64,000 bases of DNA, from contig NZ_PJMQ01000001.1 in assembly GCF_002846335.1 (NCBI RefSeq), positions 5,828,001-5,892,000 of the forward strand, in the 5' to 3' direction. Origin of the DNA: Janthinobacterium sp. 61 (GTDB taxonomy: Bacteria > Pseudomonadota > Gammaproteobacteria > Burkholderiales > Burkholderiaceae_D). This document shows, one piece after another, positions 30,555 to 38,706 of the stretch. Each line of letters begins with the position of its first letter. The first letter of the stretch is position 1. The notes beneath the pieces are model-generated. The model was not told where the DNA came from and did not search any database. It saw only the letters and a list, made by a program, of their open reading frames with translations. Position numbers and translations under genes: made by a program.

Positions 30555-30629
30555 TGGTGTCCCCACCAGGAATCGAACCTGGATCTGATTCTTAGGAGGA
30601 ACCTGTTCTATCCATTGAACTACAGGGAC
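30555..30629 (-). tRNA. tRNA-Arg(CCT) carried by the element
   Basis: Read on the minus strand: acceptor GTCCCTG, D-arm with TTCAATGGATAGAA, anticodon stem GGTTC/GAATC around CTCCTAA (anticodon CCT), T-arm CCAGG-TTCGATT-CCTGG, acceptor 3' strand with GGGGAC, encoded CCA. All four stems close, with two G-U pairs in the acceptor and one in the anticodon stem. It differs from the host copy at 30324 in the acceptor and D-arm, so it is not a duplicate of it. Confidence 0.95.
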
Positions 30630-30688
30630 ACACGATCAGCCACGCACTATAACAGTAGAACGAGTCCTTAGACAAGAAGTGAGTAGCG

Positions 30689-31144
30689 ATGATCAACGAA
30701 CAGCTTATTGATTATTTGAAGAAAAAAACCAAAGGCAAGTTGCTCATGTCTCCTGAACAACTGTCTGAAGAAATCGGTATCCCTACCAAACAGCAATCCA
30801 AGCTACGAAAAGAAGGCAGGTTTCCTATCCCCTTCAAAAACATAGGACGGCTGGTCTACTACTCAATCTATGACGTGGCTAACTTCTTGTTGAATGGTGA
30901 AACGTCACCTAGCAAAGACCTTGCGCAAGAAGCACCACCACAGAGCGCTATCAAGAAGAAGCCAGCCAAACGGTCAGCAAATGTGCAAGACCTGTCCCAT
31001 ATCTTCCTACTCAGAACCCTTGCTAAGTCTTTGGAAGAAAGAGCTACCGCTATGCTCCAGCTGTCTGAACAACTAACAGACTTTGCCAATAGGAAAGAAA
31101 TGGTGGTAAGCTTTGAAGAGAAGTTTCCAGCCAAGGAACTATAG
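30689..31144 (+). CDS. AlpA/MerR-like helix-turn-helix protein
   Basis: A 151-residue protein. The N-terminal part (LLMSPEQLSEEIGIPTKQQS, then KLRKEGRFPIPFKNIGRLVY and YSIYDVANFLL) has the shape of AlpA/excisionase-type winged helices that read like a MerR N terminus. A Lys/Ala/Pro linker and a helical C-terminal region (LAKSLEERATAMLQLSEQLT) follow. As the first protein gene inside the element next to the att site, it may be a recombination directionality factor or control gene; this is inference from position. Confidence 0.6.
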   Translation: MINEQLIDYLKKKTKGKLLMSPEQLSEEIGIPTKQQSKLRKEGRFPIPFKNIGRLVYYSIYDVANFLLNGETSPSKDLAQEAPPQSAIKKKPAKRSANVQDLSHIFLLRTLAKSLEERATAMLQLSEQLTDFANRKEMVVSFEEKFPAKEL

Positions 31145-31212
31145 AACTCGTTTTCTTTTCGCGGTGGGAATAATTTTCAAGAAAAATCAAACTAAACTAT
31201 TATTGGAAATAT

Positions 31213-32007
31213 ATGCACGCTAGATTCAATCTTGATCCGGGATCAAGAAACTGGGCAAGATACATTCCCACTGGTAAAATAATCCATGAGGCAAACAAGA
31301 TAGTAGTTGAAACTGATCTAAAAATTTTTGAAGATGCGAGTGGGTATTTAAACGCAGAGGAAATTATAGCTAACTGGTTCCCTACAATCAAAGCAAATGT
31401 TTTTCTATCTCATTCGCACAACGATGAAGATGTTGTTATTGGCCTTGCAGGGTGGTTAAAGGAAGAATTTGGACTCAAATCATTTATAGATTCAACAGTT
31501 TGGGGATACTCAGACAAGCTCTTAAAGCTGATAGATGACGTTTATTGCCCAAGTCTCACTGGGGAAACTTATAACTATAGAAAAAGAAATCGCTCAACAA
31601 GTCACGTACACATGATGCTTTCAACTGCACTCATGGACATGATTGACCAATGTGAATGCATTATTTTCGTCAATACACCAAGCTCTTTCAAACCTACCGA
31701 CTACATTAATAGACGAGGAAAAACCGAATCACCTTGGATTTATTCTGAAATCGCAATGACTAGAATGCTCAGGCAGAGATCGCCTAAAGCTCACAGACAT
31801 CAATTTTCTCTAGACTCGGTTACCGCTTCACTAGAACATCTTAATGAAGGAAAAGAATTGCTCGTTAATTATCCAGCTGATCTACTTCATCTCACGCCTT
31901 TAAGCATTAATGATTTAGATGAGTGGTCAAAAAAAGAGAATAACAAAAAGAATTATGCCTCTTCCTTAGATACACTTTATCAGATGAAAAAACAACATGG
32001 CCAGTGA
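31213..32007 (+). CDS. TIR-domain protein
   Basis: A 264-residue protein. Residues 60-190 read as a TIR/TIR-like domain: ANVFLSHSHNDEDVVIGLAG, LKSFIDSTVWGYSDKL, CECIIFVNTPSSF and SPWIYSEIAMTRML, where Glu 179 is at the place of the catalytic Glu of NAD-cleaving TIRs. The N terminus has about 55 residues of unknown fold. The next gene overlaps by 11 bases and encodes a membrane protein, so the two form a unit. Antiviral NADase action is a family-based guess; a stress-sensing adaptor is the alternative. Confidence 0.72.
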   Translation: MHARFNLDPGSRNWARYIPTGKIIHEANKIVVETDLKIFEDASGYLNAEEIIANWFPTIKANVFLSHSHNDEDVVIGLAGWLKEEFGLKSFIDSTVWGYSDKLLKLIDDVYCPSLTGETYNYRKRNRSTSHVHMMLSTALMDMIDQCECIIFVNTPSSFKPTDYINRRGKTESPWIYSEIAMTRMLRQRSPKAHRHQFSLDSVTASLEHLNEGKELLVNYPADLLHLTPLSINDLDEWSKKENNKKNYASSLDTLYQMKKQHGQ

Positions 32008-32419
32008 CGAAAAAATTGCACACCTGGGATTCATTCAAGGTGTCATCAACAGGATGGTAGGGAACTCGTTCTTAATCAAAGGCTGGCTTGTGACTTTAGT
32101 CGCGGCAACATTCGCCCTATCGGCAGATAAAACTGATCCAAACTTCACATATTTAGCGGTTTTCCCAGTAATATTTTTTTGGTGGCTTGACGCTTACTTC
32201 CTACATCAAGAAAAGCTTTACCGAAAACTATATGAGAAAGTTGCGGACGACATAGAGAGCAGTGCTACCTTCTCAATGAATGCTTACAAATACAAAGATG
32301 AAGTTAAGCCTTTATATAGCGTATTCTTTTCGAAAACTCTAAGCATTTTCTACGGAGCAATCACTGCCTTAACAATTATTGTCATGTGGAAGGTGGTTAA
32401 TCTGATAAAGCTCTGTTGA
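31997..32419 (+). CDS. Three-helix membrane protein coupled to the TIR gene
   Basis: A 140-residue protein with predicted membrane helices at GWLVTLVAATFALSA, YLAVFPVIFFWWLDAYFL and IFYGAITALTIIVMWKVV, and a charged cytoplasmic loop (HQEKLYRKLYEKVADDIESS) between the second and third. Its layout resembles SLATT-type membrane effectors, but I do not recognise the family. It overlaps the TIR gene by 11 bases and is followed by an intergenic region with a small RNA on the other strand. Confidence 0.7.
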   Translation: MASDEKIAHLGFIQGVINRMVGNSFLIKGWLVTLVAATFALSADKTDPNFTYLAVFPVIFFWWLDAYFLHQEKLYRKLYEKVADDIESSATFSMNAYKYKDEVKPLYSVFFSKTLSIFYGAITALTIIVMWKVVNLIKLC

Positions 32420-32429
32420 TTGCCGCAAT

Positions 32430-32545
32430 AAAAAAGCCCGTCATAATAACAGGCTTAATTATTCGTTAGATTCGGCACCACCCGGTTTCTAACAGTACAC
32501 ATCTTGACAATCCGAAAATTTCCAACATAAGTGTACTGCCAATAA
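32430..32545 (-). ncRNA. Small RNA, copy 1 (minus strand)
   Basis: Minus-strand reading: promoter-like TTGATA (32575-32580) and ATCATA (32552-32557) 17 bases apart; a long-range stem AGTACAC/GTGTACT (32531-32537 with 32494-32500); a hairpin closed by GTTAGA/TCTAAC (32465-32493) with inner CCGG...CCG; then a terminator stem (32434-32441 with 32449-32456) and TTTTTT. One U-G pair in the terminator fits only the minus strand. The second copy at 41765 shares the hairpin exactly. Confidence 0.72.
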
Positions 32546-32848
32546 AAAATCTATGATGGTTGATGCTTTAAGATTATCAAAAAATTAAATGAGCTTGCTC
32601 TTGGTAAAACAAGGGCATTTTTTATGCCCGAATGGAAGGTGGATTGATATGTTATATGTCGCAGGGCAATCCTTATAGAGAAATACACAATCATTAAACA
32701 TAAAAAATAGATAAATACTATCTATGCAAAGAAGAACTCGCTAGAGATCTGTAGCAGTATTTAATTTTAGAAAAGCGTATTTTTTTCAACTACCTCCAAT
32801 TGACAAAGCCGATTCAATTGTTAGCATGGAAAATAAATAGGAGAAACC
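32546..32848. other. Intergenic block partly shared with 41,889-42,020
   Basis: No gene seen. Shared with the second locus: GAGCTTGCTCTTGGTAAAA, a hairpin GGGCAT/ATGCCC (32613-32629) whose loop is all T, and ATGTTATATGTC at about 32650. In the second copy the same hairpin is GGGCA/TGCCC. The rest (32690-32848) is AT-rich and holds the promoter of the next gene. Confidence 0.6.
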
Positions 32849-33325
32849 ATGCTAGACAAGATATTGAAGGGTTTAGGAGTTTTAGTTTTAATTGGGTTGT
32901 TTTGCTCACTGTTCATACCAGACTCCAAGCCGAAGGATACGCAGGTTAAATCCCTCTCAGGCACTCAGGCAACTGGCCCTAAAAAAGACCCACTGGCTGA
33001 CTCTCTTCGTTTGACGGTGACAAAGATAGAAGGTGGAAATTACAACACGATTGCTAATGCTTACTCCGAGGCCGTCATGACCCTTGTAATTGAGAACGCC
33101 AGTGGGCAAAAGCTCAGTGGCTTCGCTGGCGACTTGATCATCAAGGACATGTTTGGGGACGTGGTAGCCAATGCAAGCTACAAGTATGACAAAGACATTC
33201 CACCAGGGACAATCGCCAAGACGATCACTTTACCTCTCAATATCATCGACAGACCAGCGCAACGAGTGCTTAGTATCAGCAAATGGACTACTGAATTTCA
33301 AGCAGTTACGATTTTGACACCATGA
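32849..33325 (+). CDS. Membrane-anchored protein with an extracytoplasmic beta domain
   Basis: A 158-residue protein with one N-terminal helix (LKGLGVLVLIGLFCSLFI), a Lys/Thr-rich linker and a C-terminal domain (LRLTVTKIEGGNYNTIANAY, MTLVIENASGQKLSGFAGDL, DKDIPPGTIAKTITLPLN). The hydrophobic alternation and the conserved E-N-x-S-G-x-x-L turn suggest an Ig-like fold of the DUF4352/FxLYD kind. No function is recognised. ATG 32849 follows AGGAGAAACC. It is a single-gene unit in the element. Confidence 0.7.
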   Translation: MLDKILKGLGVLVLIGLFCSLFIPDSKPKDTQVKSLSGTQATGPKKDPLADSLRLTVTKIEGGNYNTIANAYSEAVMTLVIENASGQKLSGFAGDLIIKDMFGDVVANASYKYDKDIPPGTIAKTITLPLNIIDRPAQRVLSISKWTTEFQAVTILTP

Positions 33326-33415
33326 GCACTACCTTTGGCTTCTTTGCTTTTTTCGATCTAAAGAGCAGCATTTGCATGAAGTCTAAATTTATGTAGCAAA
33401 GAAGTAAGAAGATAG

Positions 33416-33444
33416 TTGACGCAGATTTTTATCCGTCATACAGT
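33416..33444 (+). promoter_or_regulatory. Promoter of the H-NS-like gene
   Basis: TTGACG and TACAGT separated by 17 bases, about 95 bases before the ATG at 33539. Confidence 0.6.
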
Positions 33445-33538
33445 ACAATCATCAACAAGAAAAACGACAATGTAGTGGCATCTTGAACCTTTCAAGCTAC
33501 TACGGTCTAACTATCTAACGTATTTACTGGAGAAATTC

Positions 33539-34018
33539 ATGGCAGAAGCAAAAAAACTCTCGTTGGCTGACATCCTTGCAAAACGCAAAGAGTTTGAAGA
33601 TATGGTGGCCGCTCAGTTGCAATCGGAACGTCCTGCTGCCCTGGCAAACGTCCTGGAACAAATCGAGCTGTTTAACTTCACTGCTTCTGAACTCGGTCTT
33701 CATGCAGCGCCTGTCGCACGTGCTTCTACAGCCAACGCATCAAACAAAGCCGCTGGCACTCGCGTCATGACTAAGCCGCTTAAATCCACCAAGGGCGAAG
33801 AGACTGGTGTGTGGCTGGCCCACCCTCCAAAGTTCCTGGAAGCTGAAGGTGCTTTTGCAAGTTACAAGGCTGGTAAGTCTGTTGATGCATGGCTGGTCAC
33901 TCCTGCCGACAAAAAAGCCAAAATCAACTTCTTGAAGAAGCTGGCAAGCCGTGAAGGTAAAGTTCCTAACAAGGACCAGTTGGGTGACATCACTGAAGCT
34001 GAATTTAAAGCAGTGTAA
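33539..34018 (+). CDS. H-NS-like protein with a non-canonical C-terminal domain
   Basis: A 159-residue protein. Its N-terminal half (LADILAKRKEFEDMVAAQLQ, then SERPAALANVLEQIELFNFT) matches the H-NS oligomerisation helices, including the usual spacing to ELGL. In the C-terminal half the H-NS signature [11 protein letters not shown] is replaced by TGVWLAHPPKFLEAEG, without the Gly-Arg-Gly-Arg loop that enters the minor groove, followed by about 60 extra residues. It may be an antagonist or a partner of H-NS rather than a silencer by itself. It is the first gene before the methyltransferase operon, with a terminator in between. Confidence 0.65.
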   Translation: MAEAKKLSLADILAKRKEFEDMVAAQLQSERPAALANVLEQIELFNFTASELGLHAAPVARASTANASNKAAGTRVMTKPLKSTKGEETGVWLAHPPKFLEAEGAFASYKAGKSVDAWLVTPADKKAKINFLKKLASREGKVPNKDQLGDITEAEFKAV

Positions 34019-34042
34019 GGTTCATAGGGTAGTAAAATCAAG

Positions 34043-34063
34043 AGCACCTTCGGGTGCTTTTTT
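34043..34063 (+). terminator. Terminator after the H-NS-like gene
   Basis: AGCACC-TTCG-GGTGCT followed by TTTTT. One of about ten copies of this terminator type in the element. Confidence 0.92.
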
Positions 34064-34100
34064 CTGTTGACAGCCTCAATCAGCCTACGAAGACATACCA

Positions 34101-36767
34101 ATGAACATTGCGCAAGTAGAAGAAAAAGTAAAAACCCTTGTTGGCAATATTGATCAGGCTGAATTCCTGTTTAATCTGCTAGATTGCTACGGTAAGCCGA
34201 AGGCATCCATTACCCGTTTGAAAATCGTTGGAAAAGGCAGCTACAACCTCTCCAAAAATGCAGATGAAGTGCTGTGGAAAAAGCAAGTTTATTTCAAGGC
34301 CACCGACAGTGACAAGCTCCTGTCCGTCATCGATGAGATGAAGCATGCAGACATGGTTGCAAAGCACCAGCCACGCTTCATCATTGCTATCAATGATACT
34401 CAGCTTCTAGCCATTGATACCAAGACAGCAGACACCTTAGATGTCCCTCTGGCCGAACTGAACAAGAAGTTTGACTTCTTCCTTCCTTGGGCAGGATTAG
34501 AGAAGGCTCAAGCACAAAGCGAGAATCCAGCAGATGTCAAAGCCGCCGAAAAAATGGCGAAGCTGTTTGACCTACTCAGAGATAACAACGCTGCTACAAC
34601 CACTCAGGAAATCCACGCTCAAAACGTCTTCCTGTCCAGGATCTTGTTCTGCTACTTCGCAGAAGATACAGGGATATTTGAGCCGCCAAAGCTGTTCACA
34701 AATCACATAGCTTCTCACACGGCTGTTGATGGCAGTGACCTTGACGACTATCTAAGCAAGATTTTTGATGTAATGAACCAGGAACACCGCAAAGGTCTTC
34801 CTGACTACATCACAGACTTCCCTTATGTGAACGGCGGATTGTTTGCCGACAAGCTGCCTGTACCGAAATTCAATCGGAAGTCACGTGCCATGCTCATCGA
34901 GTGTGGCGCTGATCTGAACTGGTCAGAGATCAACCCCGACATTTTCGGCTCGATGATTCAGGCCGTGGTTGACCCCAGTCAGCGGGGCAACATGGGCATG
35001 CACTACACGTCCGTGCCCAACATCATGAAGGTCATTGAACCGCTCTTCCTTAACGAACTGAAGGAAGAGTTTGAGAAGCACTCTGATAGCAAATCAAAGC
35101 TGGAACAGTTACTTCTCAGGCTTGAACACCTGAAGATTTTCGACCCCGCTTGCGGATCGGGCAACTTCCTGATCATTGCCTACAAAGAGCTTCGCACGCT
35201 TGAGATGGAAATCTTCAAACGATTGAAGGAGCTTTCCAAAGAAGGCCTCATTCCTCTGTCACGAATAAAGCTATCCCAATTCTATGGCATAGAACTGGAT
35301 GACTTCGCCCATGAAATCGCCATCCTGTCGCTGTGGCTGAAAGAACATCAGATGAATCTGAAGTTCAAGGCACTCTTTGGGCATAGCAATCCTGCACTTC
35401 CTTTAAAAAACAGTGGAAACGTGGCTTGCGACAATGCGGCCAAAGCCGACTGGCTAAAAGTGTGTCCCGCAGAATCTGGGTATGAAGTTTTTATTATTGG
35501 AAATCCTCCTTATCTTGGTGCACGCTTGCAAGACAAGGATCAAAAGGATGACATGGAATCCACCTTTGGGGATGAAGTGGCCTACTCCAATCTTGATTAT
35601 ATTGGTCTTTGGTTTTACAAGGCTGCAAAATATATTCATCAATCACAGTCGCTTGCTTCTTCCGCATTCGTCAGCACTAACTCGATATCCCAAGGAGAGC
35701 AAACCGCGATCCTCTGGCCGTCAATCTTTGAAATGGGTATTGAAATTGGATTTGTGCACCAAAACTTTAAATGGGAAAATAATGCAAAAAATAATGCCGC
35801 AGTCATATGCGTCATTATCGGATTAAGGAAAATAGGTAGTCAACGTCAAAAATTTATCTACTCATCAGGAACAATTCGGACTGCAAAAAATATTGGCCCA
35901 TACTTAGTTGATTCTGGAAATGATGTTATTCGCAAGCAAAGCAAGCCATTAGCAGACATTCCACCAATTTGCTTTGGAAGTATGCCGAATGATGGGGGAA
36001 ATCTTCTTCTTACCCCAGAAGAGGCTCAGGATCTGATAAAGCGTGACTCTAGCATAAAATCTCTAATTCGGAAAACGGTCGGTTCACACGACTTACTTCA
36101 TGGCGAAGATCGTTATTGTTTATGGTTAAACTCCACAAATTATAAATTCAACACTGAAATTACTGAGCGAGTTCAGGCCACTCAAAAATTAAGGGCTGCA
36201 AGCTCCCGAGCATCGACCAAAGCACTGGCACAGACACCCTATGCTTTCGGTGAAGTACGCCACCGTGACGGACCATCAATCGTCATTCCTCGCCATAGCA
36301 GCGAAAAGAGAAAGTATATTCCGATTGGGTTTTTGGCGAATTCCGAAATCATCAATGATTCAGCGTTTGCCATCTATCACGCCACCCCGCTCTTATTTGG
36401 AATACTATCCTCTTATGTCCATACATTGTGGGTCAGCACCGTAGGCGGACGAATAAAAACAGATTTTAGATACTCAGCCGCAGTCTGCTACAACACATTT
36501 CCTCTGCCAAAAATCAATCAAGCGCTGAAAGTATCGATTGAAGGGGCTGCACTTGCGATTCTTGCTGCTAGAGAGGCGTATCCTGAACTCACTCTTGCGG
36601 ACATGTACGATCCTGGCAACGAGCCCCCCGATCTTCTTGATGCTCACCAAGACCTTGATCTGGCAATTGAATCACTCTATCAGAGCACCCCGTTTAAGTC
36701 AGATGAAGATCGGCTTGCAGCCTTATTTAAAACCTACAAGAAGATGACTGGAAGCAAAAATGCCTAA
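34101..36767 (+). CDS. MmeI/Eco57I-like DNA adenine methyltransferase lacking the nuclease end
   Basis: An 888-residue DNA methyltransferase. SAM-binding motif DPACGSGNF at residues 348-356, acidic motif II YGIELDD, catalytic NPPY at 468-471, and a long C-terminal target-recognition part. The segment FFLPWAGLEKAQ, then a helical stretch and ILFCYFAEDTGIF, matches the spacer of MmeI-type fusions. The expected N-terminal D-ExK nuclease is not visible in the first 100 residues. Nuclease activity may come from the GIY-YIG gene two frames downstream. It overlaps the helicase gene by eight bases, so they form one operon. Confidence 0.85.
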   Translation: MNIAQVEEKVKTLVGNIDQAEFLFNLLDCYGKPKASITRLKIVGKGSYNLSKNADEVLWKKQVYFKATDSDKLLSVIDEMKHADMVAKHQPRFIIAINDTQLLAIDTKTADTLDVPLAELNKKFDFFLPWAGLEKAQAQSENPADVKAAEKMAKLFDLLRDNNAATTTQEIHAQNVFLSRILFCYFAEDTGIFEPPKLFTNHIASHTAVDGSDLDDYLSKIFDVMNQEHRKGLPDYITDFPYVNGGLFADKLPVPKFNRKSRAMLIECGADLNWSEINPDIFGSMIQAVVDPSQRGNMGMHYTSVPNIMKVIEPLFLNELKEEFEKHSDSKSKLEQLLLRLEHLKIFDPACGSGNFLIIAYKELRTLEMEIFKRLKELSKEGLIPLSRIKLSQFYGIELDDFAHEIAILSLWLKEHQMNLKFKALFGHSNPALPLKNSGNVACDNAAKADWLKVCPAESGYEVFIIGNPPYLGARLQDKDQKDDMESTFGDEVAYSNLDYIGLWFYKAAKYIHQSQSLASSAFVSTNSISQGEQTAILWPSIFEMGIEIGFVHQNFKWENNAKNNAAVICVIIGLRKIGSQRQKFIYSSGTIRTAKNIGPYLVDSGNDVIRKQSKPLADIPPICFGSMPNDGGNLLLTPEEAQDLIKRDSSIKSLIRKTVGSHDLLHGEDRYCLWLNSTNYKFNTEITERVQATQKLRAASSRASTKALAQTPYAFGEVRHRDGPSIVIPRHSSEKRKYIPIGFLANSEIINDSAFAIYHATPLLFGILSSYVHTLWVSTVGGRIKTDFRYSAAVCYNTFPLPKINQALKVSIEGAALAILAAREAYPELTLADMYDPGNEPPDLLDAHQDLDLAIESLYQSTPFKSDEDRLAALFKTYKKMTGSKNA

Positions 36768-38703
36768 TATCGTTGACGTAACCTATGGCCAAACTGGTAA
36801 AAGCACCAGCATCAATAAATATGGCATGCGGGAGATGCAAGAGCGTGCTTTTGAAGCTCGCAATGCGCAATACCTCCTTCTAAAAGCACCTCCTGCTTCT
36901 GGTAAATCACGTGCGCTCATGTTCATTGCACTAGACAAACTCATCAACCAAGGACTGTCCAAAGCCATTATTGCCGTTCCTGAAAAGTCCATTGGCGGTT
37001 CCTTTGACAGTGTGGAACTGAGCAAGTTTGGTTTCTTCGCTGACTGGACGGTAGAGCCGAGGAACAACCTTTGCACACCTGGGGGCGACAAGAGCAAGGT
37101 TCAGGCTTTCGTTAATTTCTTGAAGAACGACGCCAAGATTCTGATCTGTACACATGCCACGTTACGGTTTGCTTTTGAGGCCATTGAAGAGTCTGAGTTT
37201 GATAATGTGCTTCTTGCTATTGACGAATTCCATCACGTCTCTGCTGATGGTGAAAACCGTCTTGGCGAACTGCTCAGGACCGTGATGGCCAAGTCAGATG
37301 TGCATATCGCAGCCATGACAGGCTCCTACTTCCGTGGGGACAGTGTGCCGGTTCTGCTTCCCGAAGACGAAGCCCAATTCACCAAGGTCAGCTACAACTA
37401 CTATGAGCAGCTAAACGGCTACACGTTCCTCAAGTCCCTTGGTATCGGCTACCACTTCTACCAAGGCAGCTACGTTAAGCGGCCAGAACCTCACATCCCT
37501 AGCGGCATCGAATCGGTACTAAACACTGACCAGAAGACCATTCTCCACATACCTAATGTGCAATCAGGCGAGTCCACCAAGGAGAAGCATGACGAGGTTG
37601 ATCGGATTCTTGACTACATCGGCACCGTCACCCACCGTGATCCTGACACGGGCATTATTCATATGGTGCGACATGGCGACGGCAAACAATTAAAAGTTGC
37701 CGATCTCGTCCACGACGAACCCAATGCACGTGAACGCACCGTTGAATACCTTCGCCACATTAGCAAGCCAGAGGACATGGATCTGATTATTGCCCTTGGC
37801 ATGGCGAAGGAAGGCTTTGACTGGAAATTCTGTGAGCATGCCCTGACGGTTGGCTATCGTGGATCACTCACTGAGATCATTCAAATCATTGGCCGCTGCA
37901 CTCGTGACAGCGACAACAAAAGCCATGCTCAGTTCACTAACCTGATCGCCCAGCCTGATGCAGAAGACGACTTGGTGAAGCTGTCCGTCAATAACATGCT
38001 CAAGGCCATCACCTGCTCCCTGCTGATGGAACAAGTTCTGGCCCCCAACTTCAAGTTCAAAACGAAGCAGAACGACGACGACAAAAGCACCGACACCGAG
38101 ATCAAGGTTCGTGGCCTGAAGGAACCAACGTCGAAGCGAGTAAAGGATATCATTGAATCCGACTTGAACGACCTGAAGGCTGCAATCCTTTCTGACGACA
38201 AGATCGTGAAGGCACTACCTGGTAACGTTGATCCCGAGGTCATCAACAAGGTTATGATTCCGAAAATCATCAAAATAAAATACCCTGACCTTAGTGATGA
38301 ACAAGTTGAAGAGCTTCGTCAGCATGTTGTGGTTGATTCGGTCATCAAGAATGGTGAAATCAAGCAGGAAGGTGACAAGCGCTTTGTCCGCATGGCCGAC
38401 AAATTCATCAACATTGACGACCTGCACATTGACTTGATTGATCGAGTCAATCCCTTTCAGAAGGCGTTTGAAATTCTGTCCAAGTCACTGACCACGAAAA
38501 TCTTCAAAGTTATTCAGGATACGATTGAAGCAACTCGTGTGCAGATGAGTGATGAGGAAGCCGTCTTGCTTTGGCCGAAAATCAAAGCATTCTTCACGGC
38601 GCAAGGCAGGGAGCCGAACATTAGTTCTTTGGACCCTCTGGAACGTCGTATGGCTGACGCCCTGGTCTACCTCAAAGCCCAACGCAGACAGCAAGGGGTA
38701 TAA
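36760..38703 (+). CDS. DExH-box helicase of the methyltransferase operon
   Basis: A 647-residue superfamily 2 helicase. Walker A APPASGKS at residues 43-50, DExH box DEFHH at 155-159, motif III AMTGSY, GMAKEGFDW (motif V) and IIQIIGRCTRDS (motif VI). The C-terminal 250 residues carry no recognised domain. It lies between a nuclease-less methyltransferase and a GIY-YIG nuclease with overlaps or gaps below ten bases, so it probably couples ATP hydrolysis to DNA scanning in a restriction-like system. Confidence 0.87.
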   Translation: MPNIVDVTYGQTGKSTSINKYGMREMQERAFEARNAQYLLLKAPPASGKSRALMFIALDKLINQGLSKAIIAVPEKSIGGSFDSVELSKFGFFADWTVEPRNNLCTPGGDKSKVQAFVNFLKNDAKILICTHATLRFAFEAIEESEFDNVLLAIDEFHHVSADGENRLGELLRTVMAKSDVHIAAMTGSYFRGDSVPVLLPEDEAQFTKVSYNYYEQLNGYTFLKSLGIGYHFYQGSYVKRPEPHIPSGIESVLNTDQKTILHIPNVQSGESTKEKHDEVDRILDYIGTVTHRDPDTGIIHMVRHGDGKQLKVADLVHDEPNARERTVEYLRHISKPEDMDLIIALGMAKEGFDWKFCEHALTVGYRGSLTEIIQIIGRCTRDSDNKSHAQFTNLIAQPDAEDDLVKLSVNNMLKAITCSLLMEQVLAPNFKFKTKQNDDDKSTDTEIKVRGLKEPTSKRVKDIIESDLNDLKAAILSDDKIVKALPGNVDPEVINKVMIPKIIKIKYPDLSDEQVEELRQHVVVDSVIKNGEIKQEGDKRFVRMADKFINIDDLHIDLIDRVNPFQKAFEILSKSLTTKIFKVIQDTIEATRVQMSDEEAVLLWPKIKAFFTAQGREPNISSLDPLERRMADALVYLKAQRRQQGV

Positions 38704-38706
38704 GTC

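Noticed and set aside
34101..36767. Single-chain type IIL restriction-methylation enzyme (MmeI itself)
   Set aside because: The N-terminal D-ExK nuclease expected in MmeI is not visible, so it is described as methyltransferase with separate nuclease.
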